Assembly: GCA_028875055.1 (NCBI GenBank)
Contig: JAPPGG010000043.1
Coordinates: 1-64,000 of the forward strand
Direction: 5' to 3'
Source: Chloroflexota bacterium
Lineage (GTDB): Bacteria; Chloroflexota; Dehalococcoidia; Lucifugimonadales; UBA3495
DNA length: 64,000 bases
The first letter of the stretch is position 1; each line of letters begins with the position of its first letter. The notes below the pieces were generated by a model. It had not been told where the DNA came from. It searched no databases and worked only from the letters and a program-made list of their open reading frames with translations. The position numbers and the translations under genes were made by a program. Shown piece by piece: positions 1-9,097 of the stretch.

Positions 1-345
1 GGGGTGAGGGCAATCCTGCTCTAATGTCCCCTCAAATTGCCCCAGGGCTGGCAGCCAGAAGCCATGTCGCCCTGAGCGCAATCATGTCGCCCTGAGCCTG
101 CCGAAGGGCCTAAACTCCTGGCAGGTAACCGGGGTTCGGCTCCCAATGCCCGACTGGCAGGTAAGAACTTATACACTCCGGCTTCGAGCGGGTAACCGCT
201 CAAAAGTCCCTTCCCCTGGATGGTGGAAGCTTGGGATTGGGGGTGAAACACCGCTCACTGCACCGCTCACCCACCCCGGCCACCAAATACGAAACAGCGG
301 AAAACGAGCGCAAATGACGCCAAAACAGAATTTTTACCCCCATCG
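1..345 (-). repeat. Inverted copy of the 363-bp intergenic repeat
   Basis: This stretch is a diverged reverse-complement copy of the unit that is tandemly repeated at 15466-16333. It carries the same landmarks in reverse order: the block around 1-60, the paired gtcgccctgag blocks near 65-100, the gcccgactggcaggtaagaa block at 148-167 and the aagcttgggattggggg block near 228. No coding sequence is supported here. The right border is approximate because similarity fades after about position 340. Confidence 0.7.
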
Positions 346-475
346 GGAGTGGGTCAGGGGAGTGCAGGCAACCCCGCAATAGTCTTCCACCACCCGCAGC
401 GGGTATAATTTGTGCCAGTTACTACCATCGTAAACCGAATACCTGACCAAAAACTATGAAAAGGCGGTGAGCGTT

Positions 476-1447
476 ATGGGGAAAGACTACAGCATCTGCG
501 TGGGCGCCGTGGGATTCGGCGGCGGCGTGTGGCACAGTCCCGACACCGGCGAGACCTGGAACCGCATTCGCGACCCCTTTGTCCTGGGCGCCCAGGTCAG
601 GGCCCTGGTTCCCTATCCCGATGACCCCAGCCGCATATTGTGTGGCTCCGACCAGGGCATCTTCCGCAGCGAGGACAAGGGCGCCACCTGGGTCAAGCTG
701 TGGTCGCCTATGGAGGGCGTGCCGATCTGGAACATCGCCATCGACCCCGTGGATACCGCCACCATCTTCGTGGGCATCAAGCCGGCTGCCCTTTTCCGCT
801 CCCGGGACGACGGCCAAAGCTGGACGAAACTGCCCGTGGAAATGGCCCAGTACTGCCACATCGGGCCGCCAATGGTTACCGCCCTGATGGTGGACCCCAG
901 GGACCACAACACCGTATGGGCCGGCGTGGAAGTCGACGGCGTCTATCGCAGCCTGGACGGCGGCGACTCCTGGACCCACATTGACACCGGCGTGCACCCC
1001 GACATTCACGGCATGGCCATCAGCCCCGGTGATGAGCACAGGGTGTTGTTCAGCACTCCCCGCGAGATTTACTACACTACCGACGTGGGCGAAAGCTGGG
1101 AGTCCCTGACCACCACCGAGAACTTTCCCCTGCCCTACAGCCGAGGCATTGCCTTCAAGGCCGACGACCCCAACGTCCTCTTCTCGGCCCTGGGCGAGTC
1201 GGCCATCAGCAGCGCCGGCGCCCTGCAGCGGTCCACCGACGGCGGCCAAACCTGGGAGACGCGACCCCTGCCCGTGGAGCCCAACTCCAACATCTGGGGT
1301 TTCGTCACCCACCCGTCGGACCCGGACTTCATCCTGGCCTCCAGTCTGATGGGCGAGCTCTATTCCAGCGAGGATGCCGGCGATTCCTGGAACAAGCTGA
1401 AGCGCGAGTTCACCGAGGTTGGCGCCATGGTCTGGGTACCCAACTAG
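476..1447 (+). CDS. Asp-box (BNR/sialidase-like) beta-propeller protein
   Basis: The protein is about 323 residues long and is built from Asp-box repeats of the form S-x-D-x-G-x-x-W. Seven are visible: SPDTGETW, SEDKGATW, SRDDGQSW, SLDGGDSW, TTDVGESW, STDGGQTW and SEDAGDSW. They are spaced 40-60 residues apart, as in sialidase/VPS10/photosystem-stability-factor type propellers. No signal peptide or membrane segment is seen and sialidase catalytic residues are not evident, so a structural or binding role is as likely as hydrolysis. An in-frame GTG at 467 is possible, but the ATG at 476 has better spacing from the purine-rich stretch at 459-470. A TATAAT lies at 404-409 without a clear -35 box. 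Confidence 0.8.
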   Translation: MGKDYSICVGAVGFGGGVWHSPDTGETWNRIRDPFVLGAQVRALVPYPDDPSRILCGSDQGIFRSEDKGATWVKLWSPMEGVPIWNIAIDPVDTATIFVGIKPAALFRSRDDGQSWTKLPVEMAQYCHIGPPMVTALMVDPRDHNTVWAGVEVDGVYRSLDGGDSWTHIDTGVHPDIHGMAISPGDEHRVLFSTPREIYYTTDVGESWESLTTTENFPLPYSRGIAFKADDPNVLFSALGESAISSAGALQRSTDGGQTWETRPLPVEPNSNIWGFVTHPSDPDFILASSLMGELYSSEDAGDSWNKLKREFTEVGAMVWVPN

Positions 1448-1617
1448 CCAGCCGGCCCGGGAGTCGCGCCGCACCGCGCGCGCCCGCCAGGTTGCGGACC
1501 CTTGTCGGGGGCAGGCCCAGTGGGCAACCCCCGGCATACCGGGCTTCGGGCTCGGAACTAACGCGACCCTTCAATACATTTGAGGACTCTGTACCCGGGA
1601 ATCCCTGCTGCGCCGCA

Positions 1618-1722
1618 GGACAATCGCGTCTTGAATGGAGGCTGACAGTTTAAACAGTGGTCATGTCGCCCTGAGCCAGGCCGAAGGGCTCAGAGCGACG
1701 GTCAGTCAAGGCGCGATTGCGC
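1618..1722 (+). repeat. Short MITE-like element, GGGCAATCGCG family
   Basis: Inverted ends (acaatcgcgtcttg on the left, aaggcgcgattgcg on the right) bracket about 105 bp containing the gtcgccctgagcc/ggccgaagggctcag palindrome. It is the short form of the family seen at 5562-5784, 17951-18150, 40073-40271 and 44078-44212. The inner sequence with taaacagtggtcatgtcgccctga is close to the 44078 copy. It lies between two plus-strand genes and contains no open gene. Confidence 0.6.
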
Positions 1723-1832
1723 CGTGTTGCGCCGCCGCAGCCTTCCCTTGCCCGCCCTTTGGGTGTATCTTACTCTCCAACTTACGCCCGCTATCCCAAC
1801 CAGGGCGCCGGTTCGCCGGCCAGTGAGTCATA

Positions 1833-3134
1833 TTGGCAGACCCTGAACACATTGCCATCGCCAAGGCGGGATCCAACGCCATCTCTCGCTGGCGGGAACA
1901 GACCTTCTGGGTTCCCAACGAGAACCCCATCGTCTATTCCCTGAACTACAGCCTGGGCGACCGGTCCACCGGCGAGACCTTCGAGCAGGAGTACATTCAC
2001 GGGCGCGCCAAGCTCGACCTGTCCGGCGGCTACCTCAGCGGAATCCGGCTGCCCCAGGCCGACCTGGCCCACGACGACCTGAGCCGGGCCGACCTTACCG
2101 GCTGCAATCTCAGGCTGGCCCGACTCGCCGGCGCCAACCTGCAGGCTGCCTCCATATCCCGGGCTAACCTGTCCCACGCTGACCTTACCTTCGCCAACCT
2201 GACCGGGTCTTCCCTCATCCGGACCGATCTGAGCAACAGCACCCTGCACTACACCCAGGCATCGGGAGCCAACCTCTCCTACTCCGACCTTCGTATGGCC
2301 AACCTGGAGGGGGCTAATCTGGCCGGCGCCAACCTCTCCTACACCGACCTTTCCTGGGCCAACCTGAACGGCGCCAACCTGAGGGGAGCTTCCCTCACCG
2401 CCACTACCCTAATGCTGGCCGACCTGACCGGGGCCGACCTGAGGGGGGCGACCATTACCGGCGCGGAACTGGAGAGCGCGGTCTTGATGGACACCCTCCT
2501 GGGCTTCACCAGGCTGGTCAACTGCGACCTGAGCAAGACCATCGGGCTGGAAACGTCGCGCCACTCGGGCCCCAGCTCCATATCCCTGGACACCCTGGCC
2601 AGTTCCAGGGGAATGATACCTGCCGTCTTCCTGCAGAATGCCGGCGTGGCCCACCCGCTGCTGGCCGCCCAGGACGTAATGCGAAGTGAGAACCGGACCT
2701 ATCCCACAACGCTGATCGTCGGTTCCCTGGAGGATGAGGAGCTGGCCGGCAGGCTGCGGTCGGGACTGGCCGCCTTCCAGGTTCCCGCCTGGGCCATAGC
2801 CGCCGACGATGAAGCCGCCATCCAGTCCGGCGGAATCCTGATGGAACACACGCCCTATTACGACGCGCTGGTCCTGTTGGGCACGGAACCGGCCCTGGAC
2901 AGCCCCCAGACCAGCACGTACCTGGCCCAGCTTGCCGGCGCTCGCAGCGGCAGCCAGTCGAGCCAGACCATCGTTATCCTGGGCATCGACCACGCCTTCT
3001 ACCAGCGGGACGACTACCTCTGCAATACCCTCCGCCAGGGACAAGTGCTGGACTTTCGTGGGTGGGATGACCCGGACGCCGGCGGGGAAGCCATCACCTC
3101 TCTCGCCAGCCTGCTCACCGAGAGGCGCCTCTGA
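1833..3134 (+). CDS. Pentapeptide-repeat protein with degenerate TIR-like C-terminal domain
   Basis: Residues 58-235 are pentapeptide repeats of the A(D/N)Lxx type, expected to form a right-handed quadrilateral beta-helix. Residues 240-275 match the linker typical of pentapeptide-TIR proteins (GLE..RHSGPSSI, DTL, GMIPAVFL, AGV). Residues 291-433 follow the TIR layout: TTLIVGSLEDEELAGRL at the first strand and helix, a hydrophobic strand DALVLLG, the strand TIVILGI, and the late motif LDFRGWDDP. The usual ISYSxxD start is degenerate, and the glutamate expected after the WC-type motif is not visible around TSTYLAQLAG, so NADase activity is doubtful. Translation starts at TTG 1833, five bases after GTGAG. 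The protein appears cytosolic and single-gene. Confidence 0.8.
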   Translation: MADPEHIAIAKAGSNAISRWREQTFWVPNENPIVYSLNYSLGDRSTGETFEQEYIHGRAKLDLSGGYLSGIRLPQADLAHDDLSRADLTGCNLRLARLAGANLQAASISRANLSHADLTFANLTGSSLIRTDLSNSTLHYTQASGANLSYSDLRMANLEGANLAGANLSYTDLSWANLNGANLRGASLTATTLMLADLTGADLRGATITGAELESAVLMDTLLGFTRLVNCDLSKTIGLETSRHSGPSSISLDTLASSRGMIPAVFLQNAGVAHPLLAAQDVMRSENRTYPTTLIVGSLEDEELAGRLRSGLAAFQVPAWAIAADDEAAIQSGGILMEHTPYYDALVLLGTEPALDSPQTSTYLAQLAGARSGSQSSQTIVILGIDHAFYQRDDYLCNTLRQGQVLDFRGWDDPDAGGEAITSLASLLTERRL

Positions 3135-3137
3135 GCA

Positions 3138-4334
3138 TTAGCCGGCAGCGCAGGTAAAGTCCGCCGACAGCAGGTCGGCAGGGTCCGGGCCGTCATCGGC
3201 TTCGGTCATGTCCCGGTCGAACACCCGCAGCGGCGAGTTGCCCGCCAGGTCCTCCAGTTGACGCCCCACCACCAGCCGGTGCCGTCCCTCTGCCCAGGGT
3301 AACTCGGGCTCAAACTGCCAGCTCTTCTCATTGGGGCCCGTGGACCCTTTGCCTGCAACCGGCTCACCCTCCGGGCCGCTGACCCCCAGGGACCGCTGCA
3401 GCAGGGCATGGTCCAGGGGACGGTCAAACCCGACCTTCAGGGCATGGAGGGTACCGGCGTCGGGCACGGTCAAGCTCCACTTCGCCGGGTCAACCCTCTC
3501 CCGAACCTCCGGACCCACGGCGTAGCGCCGTTCGGCTCCAGCCGCCATCGGGCGCCCCTTGGCATCCCGAAACTCCGGACCCAGTCGCAGCCGGAAGGGT
3601 ACTCCCTCGATAAGCGGGTACCCCACCTCCATGTTGGGGACCAGCCCGTGCTTGATCCGGGCCGGGTCCAGGAGCAGGGTCAGGCGTTGCCTGGCCCCGT
3701 CCCACAGCTCCGGGTCCATGGGCACGAAGACGCCGTCTATCGGCTCGCCGGTATCGTCCCGGCAGACGCTGATGGCCCGCTGGGCCCGGCCCTCGCTCAT
3801 GGGTTCGGAGAAGTGGACGTAGAACTTCAGCAGGTTCACCGGCACTTCATCCACGTCGGGATAGATGGCAACTACCCTGGCGACGGGGGTGGCGTCAACG
3901 GCGGGCCGCTGAATGTCCCAGGCACGGGGGCCTTGGCGGGTTCCGTCGGCGGCGGCAATGCCAGCGCCGCTGGAGGGGTAAACCAGGAGAGCGTAGCCCA
4001 TCCCGGCCACGAAGGGAAAGCGGGGCACAAACCAGACGGCGCCGTCAGCCACTTCGAAGCGTCCCGCAACCACGGGGAGACTGCTTCCGGGCGGACTCTG
4101 TAGAAGTCTCCCGGGTCCACGGTCGGTATCCGGGGAACCGTCTGGCTCGTTGCCGCTTTGCAGGGCTTCGGAGGTCAACAGGGCCAGACGGCGGTTCAGT
4201 GCATCGCCGTCCGGCCCTTGAAGTTCGGCCAGCTCGGTTTCGGCCCAGCCGGTGGCCTGCAGCGCGTCTCTTCCGTTACGTTCGCGCCAGGCCAGCGCCA
4301 GGTCGGGGTAAGCCTCGTGGCCGCCTTGGGTCAC
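3138..4334 (-). CDS. Unknown protein with SbsA/Big_5-like Ig modules
   Basis: This 398-residue protein starts at GTG 4334, and its GTGA overlaps the stop of the upstream gene, so the two are probably co-translated. Segments around residues 150-190 (RVVAIYPDVDEVPVNLLKFY followed by VHFSEPM) resemble the bacterial Ig-like SbsA domain, in which a strand is followed by a phrase of the type vyFsepM. A second similar segment is near residue 295 (LHALKVGFDRPLD). Repeated phrases with HGLVPNMEVGYPLIEG and GRHRLVVGRQLEDLAGN also fit Big_5 modules. No signal peptide is apparent. The function is not known. It converges on the pentapeptide gene three bases away. Confidence 0.65.
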   Translation of the reverse strand: MTQGGHEAYPDLALAWRERNGRDALQATGWAETELAELQGPDGDALNRRLALLTSEALQSGNEPDGSPDTDRGPGRLLQSPPGSSLPVVAGRFEVADGAVWFVPRFPFVAGMGYALLVYPSSGAGIAAADGTRQGPRAWDIQRPAVDATPVARVVAIYPDVDEVPVNLLKFYVHFSEPMSEGRAQRAISVCRDDTGEPIDGVFVPMDPELWDGARQRLTLLLDPARIKHGLVPNMEVGYPLIEGVPFRLRLGPEFRDAKGRPMAAGAERRYAVGPEVRERVDPAKWSLTVPDAGTLHALKVGFDRPLDHALLQRSLGVSGPEGEPVAGKGSTGPNEKSWQFEPELPWAEGRHRLVVGRQLEDLAGNSPLRVFDRDMTEADDGPDPADLLSADFTCAAG

Positions 4335-5416
4335 AGCTCTCCCACACCGTAGGTATGCAGGTGGAAGTGGCCTTCCCCGTCTTCCTGCAGCATCAGAACA
4401 GTGTCGTCGCCCAGGTTGGCCATGCGTCGCACGCCCGGGTGAGGCAGTATCTGGCGAGGCACTCCCACCCCCGGCGTTACCGGGTCGGCGGGACTGTTGT
4501 CCAGGGACTCGTCAGGTACCGTCAGAGCGCCCTGCTGGTCGATGTCCACGCAGGCAATCTTGATCAGCGGGTGCCGGTCGTTGGCCACCAGCAGGTATTC
4601 CTCGTCGTCGTGCTGGTAGGACACCAGGTCCAGGGGCCGGTTGTGGGCGCCCAGTTCCGCCACCGTCTTGCCGTGGGCCAGTTCCCCGGGCTTGAACTGG
4701 CTGACAGAGAACTGCACCACCGGAGTGCAGGTGTAGCTGGCCAGGATGCTGTTGTTCCCCTGGTAGGGTACGAAAGCGCGGATGGGCGCGGCCGTCTCGT
4801 ACCTGCCGTGGGAGACATGGAAAATCTCCAGGGAGTTGGAACTGGTATCTCCGGAGAATGGGAAGGGGATGCGCCGCAGGGTGGAGGAAAACTCCTCGTT
4901 GGAGGTCCCGGCCACAACCAGCAGGCCGTCCACGTAGGACATATCGGTGATGGTCACCGTGCGTAGCTTGACCCGGGTAACCTCCCGGGGGTCGTCTTCA
5001 TCAGCGGCATCCTCAATGTTCGTCTTAGAGAAACCGATGTTGTCCAGGGCTACGTCGGTGATGCCGCCATCCAGGTCAATGCGCACTATCACCGGTACCG
5101 CGGCTTCACCGCTGCCCCGCATTACCGAGAGAAAGACGTTCCTCGAGAGGGGGTGGACCGCCATGTCCCGAATCTGAACGTCCTCCCGGGAACAGCCCAT
5201 GTAGGATGCCAGCGAAGTGTCCAGGTCTTCCAGGTCCAGGGTTTGGGACTGGCTTCCCGCAGGCGCGTCTCCCACGTCCAGGGCAAAAATAGAGGCGCCA
5301 ACGTTGTCCCCCACGAAGAGGACCCCTTCCGGGCCGAAGGCCAGGGGCCCGACCGACTTAATGCCCGGCGAACCCATTGCCAGACCGAGTTCCTGTGCGG
5401 TGGCTTGATCTACCAT
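4331..5416 (-). CDS. Unknown propeller-like protein, co-transcribed with the Big_5-like gene
   Basis: The protein has 361 residues and repeated strand-like phrases such as PLAFGPEGVLFVGDN, MAVHPLSRNVFLSVMRG and DMSYVDGLLVVAGTSNEE. These suggest a soluble beta-propeller of the WD/NHL/SMP-30 kind, although no strict motif repeats. An acidic segment (NIEDAADEDDPRE) lies near residue 140. There is no signal peptide. It overlaps the next gene by four bases (GTGA), so the pair forms a two-gene minus-strand unit. The start at ATG 5416 is preceded by GGGAGGAGATT. I do not recognise a function. Confidence 0.65.
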   Translation of the reverse strand: MVDQATAQELGLAMGSPGIKSVGPLAFGPEGVLFVGDNVGASIFALDVGDAPAGSQSQTLDLEDLDTSLASYMGCSREDVQIRDMAVHPLSRNVFLSVMRGSGEAAVPVIVRIDLDGGITDVALDNIGFSKTNIEDAADEDDPREVTRVKLRTVTITDMSYVDGLLVVAGTSNEEFSSTLRRIPFPFSGDTSSNSLEIFHVSHGRYETAAPIRAFVPYQGNNSILASYTCTPVVQFSVSQFKPGELAHGKTVAELGAHNRPLDLVSYQHDDEEYLLVANDRHPLIKIACVDIDQQGALTVPDESLDNSPADPVTPGVGVPRQILPHPGVRRMANLGDDTVLMLQEDGEGHFHLHTYGVGEL

Positions 5417-5561
5417 AATCTCCTCCCGTATTGTGGCCGTTTGAAACGGGCCGGACTTGGTCTAACGCCGTAATGCAGTAACCTGTAGAGCCCGAATGCT
5501 CTATATTCGTTGCCAGTTTAGCATTGGAAAGCCGGATTAGCCACAGACGGACAATACTCCC

Positions 5562-5784
5562 CGGGGCAATCGCGTTTTAGATTCAGGCTACAGGGGGCGC
5601 CAATTCGGCAGGCAAAAGTCATGCCGCCGTGAGCCTTTCGGCCTGGCTCAGGGTAAAATCTGCAACAGGGCCTGAAGTCCTCATCCCCAGCCCGTCCGTC
5701 GGCAGTGAAGGTGGTTCCAGGGATAGATCCTGGACGCTTCGGCTGCGCTCAGCATGACATTCAAACAAAGCGCGATTGCCCTGC
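5562..5784 (+). repeat. MITE-like element with GGGCAATCGCG terminal inverted repeats
   Basis: The left end ggggcaatcgcgtttt and right end aaagcgcgattgccctgc are inverted repeats of about 14 bp bracketing 223 bp. The interior is closely similar to 17951-18150 and to the reverse complement of 40073-40271, including aaggtggttccagggat and gcttcggctgcgctcagcatgacat. No gene is present. The element fills most of the gap between the convergent ends and starts of flanking minus-strand genes. Confidence 0.75.
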
Positions 5785-5826
5785 AACACATCCATGCCAA
5801 AGGACTTATCCTCTTCAAAGCCGGAA

Positions 5827-7026
5827 CTACTTCATCCGGCGCACATCGGAGAAAGACGCAAAGGCAAGGATGGCCAGCGCCAGGCTCACTATCCCCACCA
5901 CCAGCACCACCAGATTGACCCTGTAGAACTCCGCCATCAGCCCCAGGGCCATGCTGGCCAGGGGAGTAAGCCCGTTGTCCAGGTTGTAGATGGCCATCAC
6001 CCTTCCCCGGAGCGCATCCGGTATGGTGGTCTGGACCAGCGTATTGTTGTTTATCTTGAATACCAGGCGGAAGAAACCCAGGCCGAACATGGCTGCCAGG
6101 GAAATCCACAGCCAGGTTGATATACCCAGAACGATGGCGGAAGCGGCCAGGAACATCAGCGCTACCAGCCCCACACCTCCTCCCATCACAGATCTGCCCA
6201 GGGAAGCGAAGGAAATCGTCGCGATAATGCCGCCTACCCCCGTAGCCAGCACCAGGAATCCATAGGTCTTCGAGTCCCCTCCCAGCACCACTTCGGCCAC
6301 GACGGGCATGAGATGCACAATGGGAGCTATCATAATGTCCGAAACGCAGGCCAACAGCATTAAACGAAGCACTACCTGCTCGTTGACTACGTAGCCAAAT
6401 CCCTGTTTCAGGTTGGCAAGCACCGAGGTCCGCGTTGCCGTGACCGCTTCCCTGAAGGGCAGCGTAATGGGAATCATCACCAGCACCATCAGGATGTAGA
6501 AGACGCCTTCGATATAGAAATTAAGCGCCGGTCCCAGCCACGCGATCAACACGCCGCCCAGTCCCGGGCCGACCACCCGCGCCACGTTGCCAGCTATGGA
6601 ATTCAGCGCGATTGCGTTCCACAAGTCTTCCCTGGGCACGGTATTGGCCACCATGGCATGCCTGACCGGCTGTATCGAGGCGTGGAGCACCCCGGTGATG
6701 ACCGAGAACACCAGGGCATAAATGACGCCCAGGTTGCCTACCACATACCCCAGGTGGATCGCCGCGGCGAAGGACAGCACCACCACCGCCATGGCCGACT
6801 GCACTACCAGCACCATCTTGCGGCGGTCAATCCGGTCGGCAAGCACGCCGGCCATGGGGCCAACAACCAGGAAGGGTATCGAACGCGAGCCGGCCGCGAT
6901 CCCCACCAGGAAAGGGGAGGCGGAAATTTCCCACACCAGCCAGGGTATCGTTATCTGCTGAAACCACACCGCCGAAGCATTGCAAAGGTTGCTGATCCAA
7001 AGCAGCAGGAAGTTCTTGTGCCGCAA
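5827..7026 (-). CDS. MFS transporter, MFS_3/EntS-like
   Basis: This is an integral membrane protein of about 399 residues with roughly twelve hydrophobic helices and the MFS loop motif GVLADRIDRRK between helices 2 and 3. LRGRVMAIYNLDNG near residue 335 is typical of the MFS_3 group (enterobactin exporter EntS and macrolide efflux relatives). The substrate is unknown. The start is problematic. The reading frame continues upstream as ARFNTFISLRHKNF, which looks like the conserved amphipathic N-terminus of this family, yet no ATG, GTG or TTG occurs between the in-frame stop at 7189-7191 and the TTG at 7026. Either TTG 7026 is used, or a rare start or base change is involved. Confidence 0.8.
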   Translation of the reverse strand: MRHKNFLLLWISNLCNASAVWFQQITIPWLVWEISASPFLVGIAAGSRSIPFLVVGPMAGVLADRIDRRKMVLVVQSAMAVVVLSFAAAIHLGYVVGNLGVIYALVFSVITGVLHASIQPVRHAMVANTVPREDLWNAIALNSIAGNVARVVGPGLGGVLIAWLGPALNFYIEGVFYILMVLVMIPITLPFREAVTATRTSVLANLKQGFGYVVNEQVVLRLMLLACVSDIMIAPIVHLMPVVAEVVLGGDSKTYGFLVLATGVGGIIATISFASLGRSVMGGGVGLVALMFLAASAIVLGISTWLWISLAAMFGLGFFRLVFKINNNTLVQTTIPDALRGRVMAIYNLDNGLTPLASMALGLMAEFYRVNLVVLVVGIVSLALAILAFASFSDVRRMK

Positions 7027-7697
7027 CGATATGAACGTGTTGAAGCGGGCGGGAGGACGGCCCCGGGGCCTTCGTTCAGGTTCGAGGCGCCGGTTTTCGG
7101 GGGGAGCCGTTCCGGCGCCTGGTGATTCTGGAGTTGACGTTTGGAATGCCTCCTGGAGTCCGCCGGGGCGGCAAGTGCGAGCCCGGATTCAGACTGCTCA
7201 CAGACCGGAATGCCGGCAAGCAGTGAATGCTGGGCCAGGGCCATTATACCCCGTGGGCCACCCTGAGCCTCGAGGCGGACAAATGGCGCTGAAGGATCGC
7301 CGGGCAGGGGTCCCTGAAAAAAACGGTTCTATCCGTCACCTGATCTCACTGGCGCTCATTTTGTATCTGGGGCGTTGCCCTCTCCGGGCGGTTTTCGGGG
7401 CAGAATGAGTATTCCTGCAGTAGTTATCTCGGGGTTTCGCGCCGCAACACAGGGCGCGGATTCCCGAGTGATTTGCCCGATCTCTTCTGCTCCATTGTCA
7501 TGGTGGAGGATGGTTGTCCAGGCTGAACAGGGGAAGCTGACAGGAAACGAGACACCGGGCGAGGGAAATTGCGGGGGGGGGGCGACGTTCAAAGGGACGT
7601 CCTTCCTGACAACAGGATTCACCGACATGCGGGGATATCAGGGGTCCCGCCAATGGGCTCCCGGAGAGATGCGAGGGATCTCCGGCCTGGCCCGGGC
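7027..7697. other. Intergenic region without a recognisable gene
   Basis: About 670 bases separate two minus-strand genes. Open frames here have arginine/proline-rich shadow compositions and no family resemblance. A run of nine G residues occurs near 7574. The first part (7027-7100) may encode the true N-terminus of the MFS transporter in frame, as described for that gene. I see no known repeat family, RNA gene or clear terminator. Confidence 0.5.
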
Positions 7698-8768
7698 TCA
7701 CTTGAAGTAGGGCATCACGTGGCGGGCGAAGAGCTTTATGGAGTCCATTATGCGGGAGTGGGCCAGATTGCCCATCTGCATGAAGCACAGAATCTGGTCA
7801 ACGCCGGCCTCTTCGTATTTCTTCAACACCTTGATTACCGTATCGGGGTCGCCCATGGCAAAGGCGCCTGAGGCGATGTGGTCTTCGGCCGTCTTGTTTA
7901 CCCGTTCCTCCTGCACCGCGCTCACGGCGAACTGGTAGGAACTGGGCACGTTCCGTCCCTCCCAGGGCTGGTACAGCTCCTCGGCCTTGTTGACGAACCA
8001 CTCGCCCTCGGGCGAGGCCACCCGCCGGGCCTCCTCGTCATCCTCGCCCACGTGGACCAGGCACAGGGCCGCCACCTGGTCGTTGACGAACCGGCCCACG
8101 GGGCTGGCGTTCTTCACCGCCGCCCGGTAGGCGGCAACCCGCTCCTCCATCTGGGCATAGCCGCCCAGGTTGAAACAGAGGACGCCCAGGCCCATTTCGC
8201 CGGCGGCGCGGAAGCTGTCGGGCTGGCTGCAGGCCACCCACATAGGGGGATGGGGATCCTGCACGGGCTTGGGGATTACCGAGCGGGGAGGGATAGTATA
8301 GAACTGACCTTCGTGGGAAAAGGTCTCCTCGGTCCACATCCGGGGAATCATTCGCACCGCCTCTTCCCACTGGGCGCGGGTGTCTTCCGGGTTAACCTCG
8401 AACCCGTCCATCTCGATGAGAGTGGTGGACCGGCCGGTGCCCAGGTCCATGCGTCCGTTGCTGAGGATGTCAAGGACGGCGGCCCTCTCCGCCACCCGTA
8501 CGGGGTGGTTGTACTGGCCCGGCAAGAGGGCCACGGCATGGCCGATGCGGATACGCCTGGTTCGCTGCGATATGGCGCCGTAGAGGACTTCGGGGGCCGA
8601 ACAGTGGGAAAACTCACGGAGGAAGTGGTGCTCCACCGTCCAGAAGTAGTCAAACCCCACTTCGTCGGCCAGGTCCACCTGGGCCAGCACCTGGTTATAC
8701 CTTTCCTGCTCGGAGCCGGGGTGATGAGGCTCCGGTATCTGGATTTCGTACATCAGGCCGAATTTCAT
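7698..8768 (-). CDS. LLM-class flavin-dependent monooxygenase (bacterial luciferase-like)
   Basis: The 356-residue length and sequence fit the luciferase-like monooxygenase superfamily, which uses reduced FMN or F420 to oxidise small organic substrates. Typical features are MKFGLMYEIQ at the first barrel strand, FDYFWTVEHHF at residues 39-49, RIGHAVALLPGQYNHPVRVAE, the glycine motif GTGRS at 110-114, and PMWVACSQPDSFRAAGEMGLG on the later strands. The start ATG 8768 has the strong site GGGAGG. The gene stands alone on the minus strand. Enzymes of this group are abundant in SAR202-like Chloroflexota. The actual substrate cannot be read from the sequence. Confidence 0.9.
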   Translation of the reverse strand: MKFGLMYEIQIPEPHHPGSEQERYNQVLAQVDLADEVGFDYFWTVEHHFLREFSHCSAPEVLYGAISQRTRRIRIGHAVALLPGQYNHPVRVAERAAVLDILSNGRMDLGTGRSTTLIEMDGFEVNPEDTRAQWEEAVRMIPRMWTEETFSHEGQFYTIPPRSVIPKPVQDPHPPMWVACSQPDSFRAAGEMGLGVLCFNLGGYAQMEERVAAYRAAVKNASPVGRFVNDQVAALCLVHVGEDDEEARRVASPEGEWFVNKAEELYQPWEGRNVPSSYQFAVSAVQEERVNKTAEDHIASGAFAMGDPDTVIKVLKKYEEAGVDQILCFMQMGNLAHSRIMDSIKLFARHVMPYFK

Positions 8769-8917
8769 ACTGCTGCCTCCCTTTCAGAAAAGTCGCCGGT
8801 TGTTGGCATTTCCTGCTATAAGACTCAACGGAAACGAAAAAGCGCTATAAATAAAGCCGGTCTTTCCGCAATCCTACGTTCAAGAGCTGTGACTGTCAAT
8901 TACCGCGCCAGGATGGC

Positions 8918-9086
8918 AACTTTTCAGAGTTGGAAAGTCCTGATCAGGTGAAAACCCTTCGTTAGCGCGCAGGCGGGGAACATCGCACCTGGACAAGTCT
9001 TGGGGTGGGTAGGGGCGCAAGGCCTTGCGCCCCTACGATGCCGGGGGTAGAGGCAGGCAATTTCCCTCAATTCTGAACTCTTGCCC
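8918..9086 (+). repeat. Interspersed repeat family E (gtaggggcgca palindrome)
   Basis: The repeat is about 169 bp, bounded by tcagag and ctctga type ends, with the central palindrome gggcgcaaggccttgcgccc at 9014-9033. It contains a degraded gcgcaggcggggaac block and a conserved tail ggcaggcaatttccctcaattctgaact. Related copies lie at 18235-18408 (reverse) and 23757-23934 (forward). It is non-coding. Confidence 0.65.
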
Positions 9087-9097
9087 AGGACGGAAGG

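Noticed and set aside
422-1537. 371-residue open frame antisense to the Asp-box gene
   Set aside because: It exists because the sense gene is G+C-rich. Its product is low-complexity Gly/Val/Ala with no family phrases, while the sense strand has seven Asp boxes.
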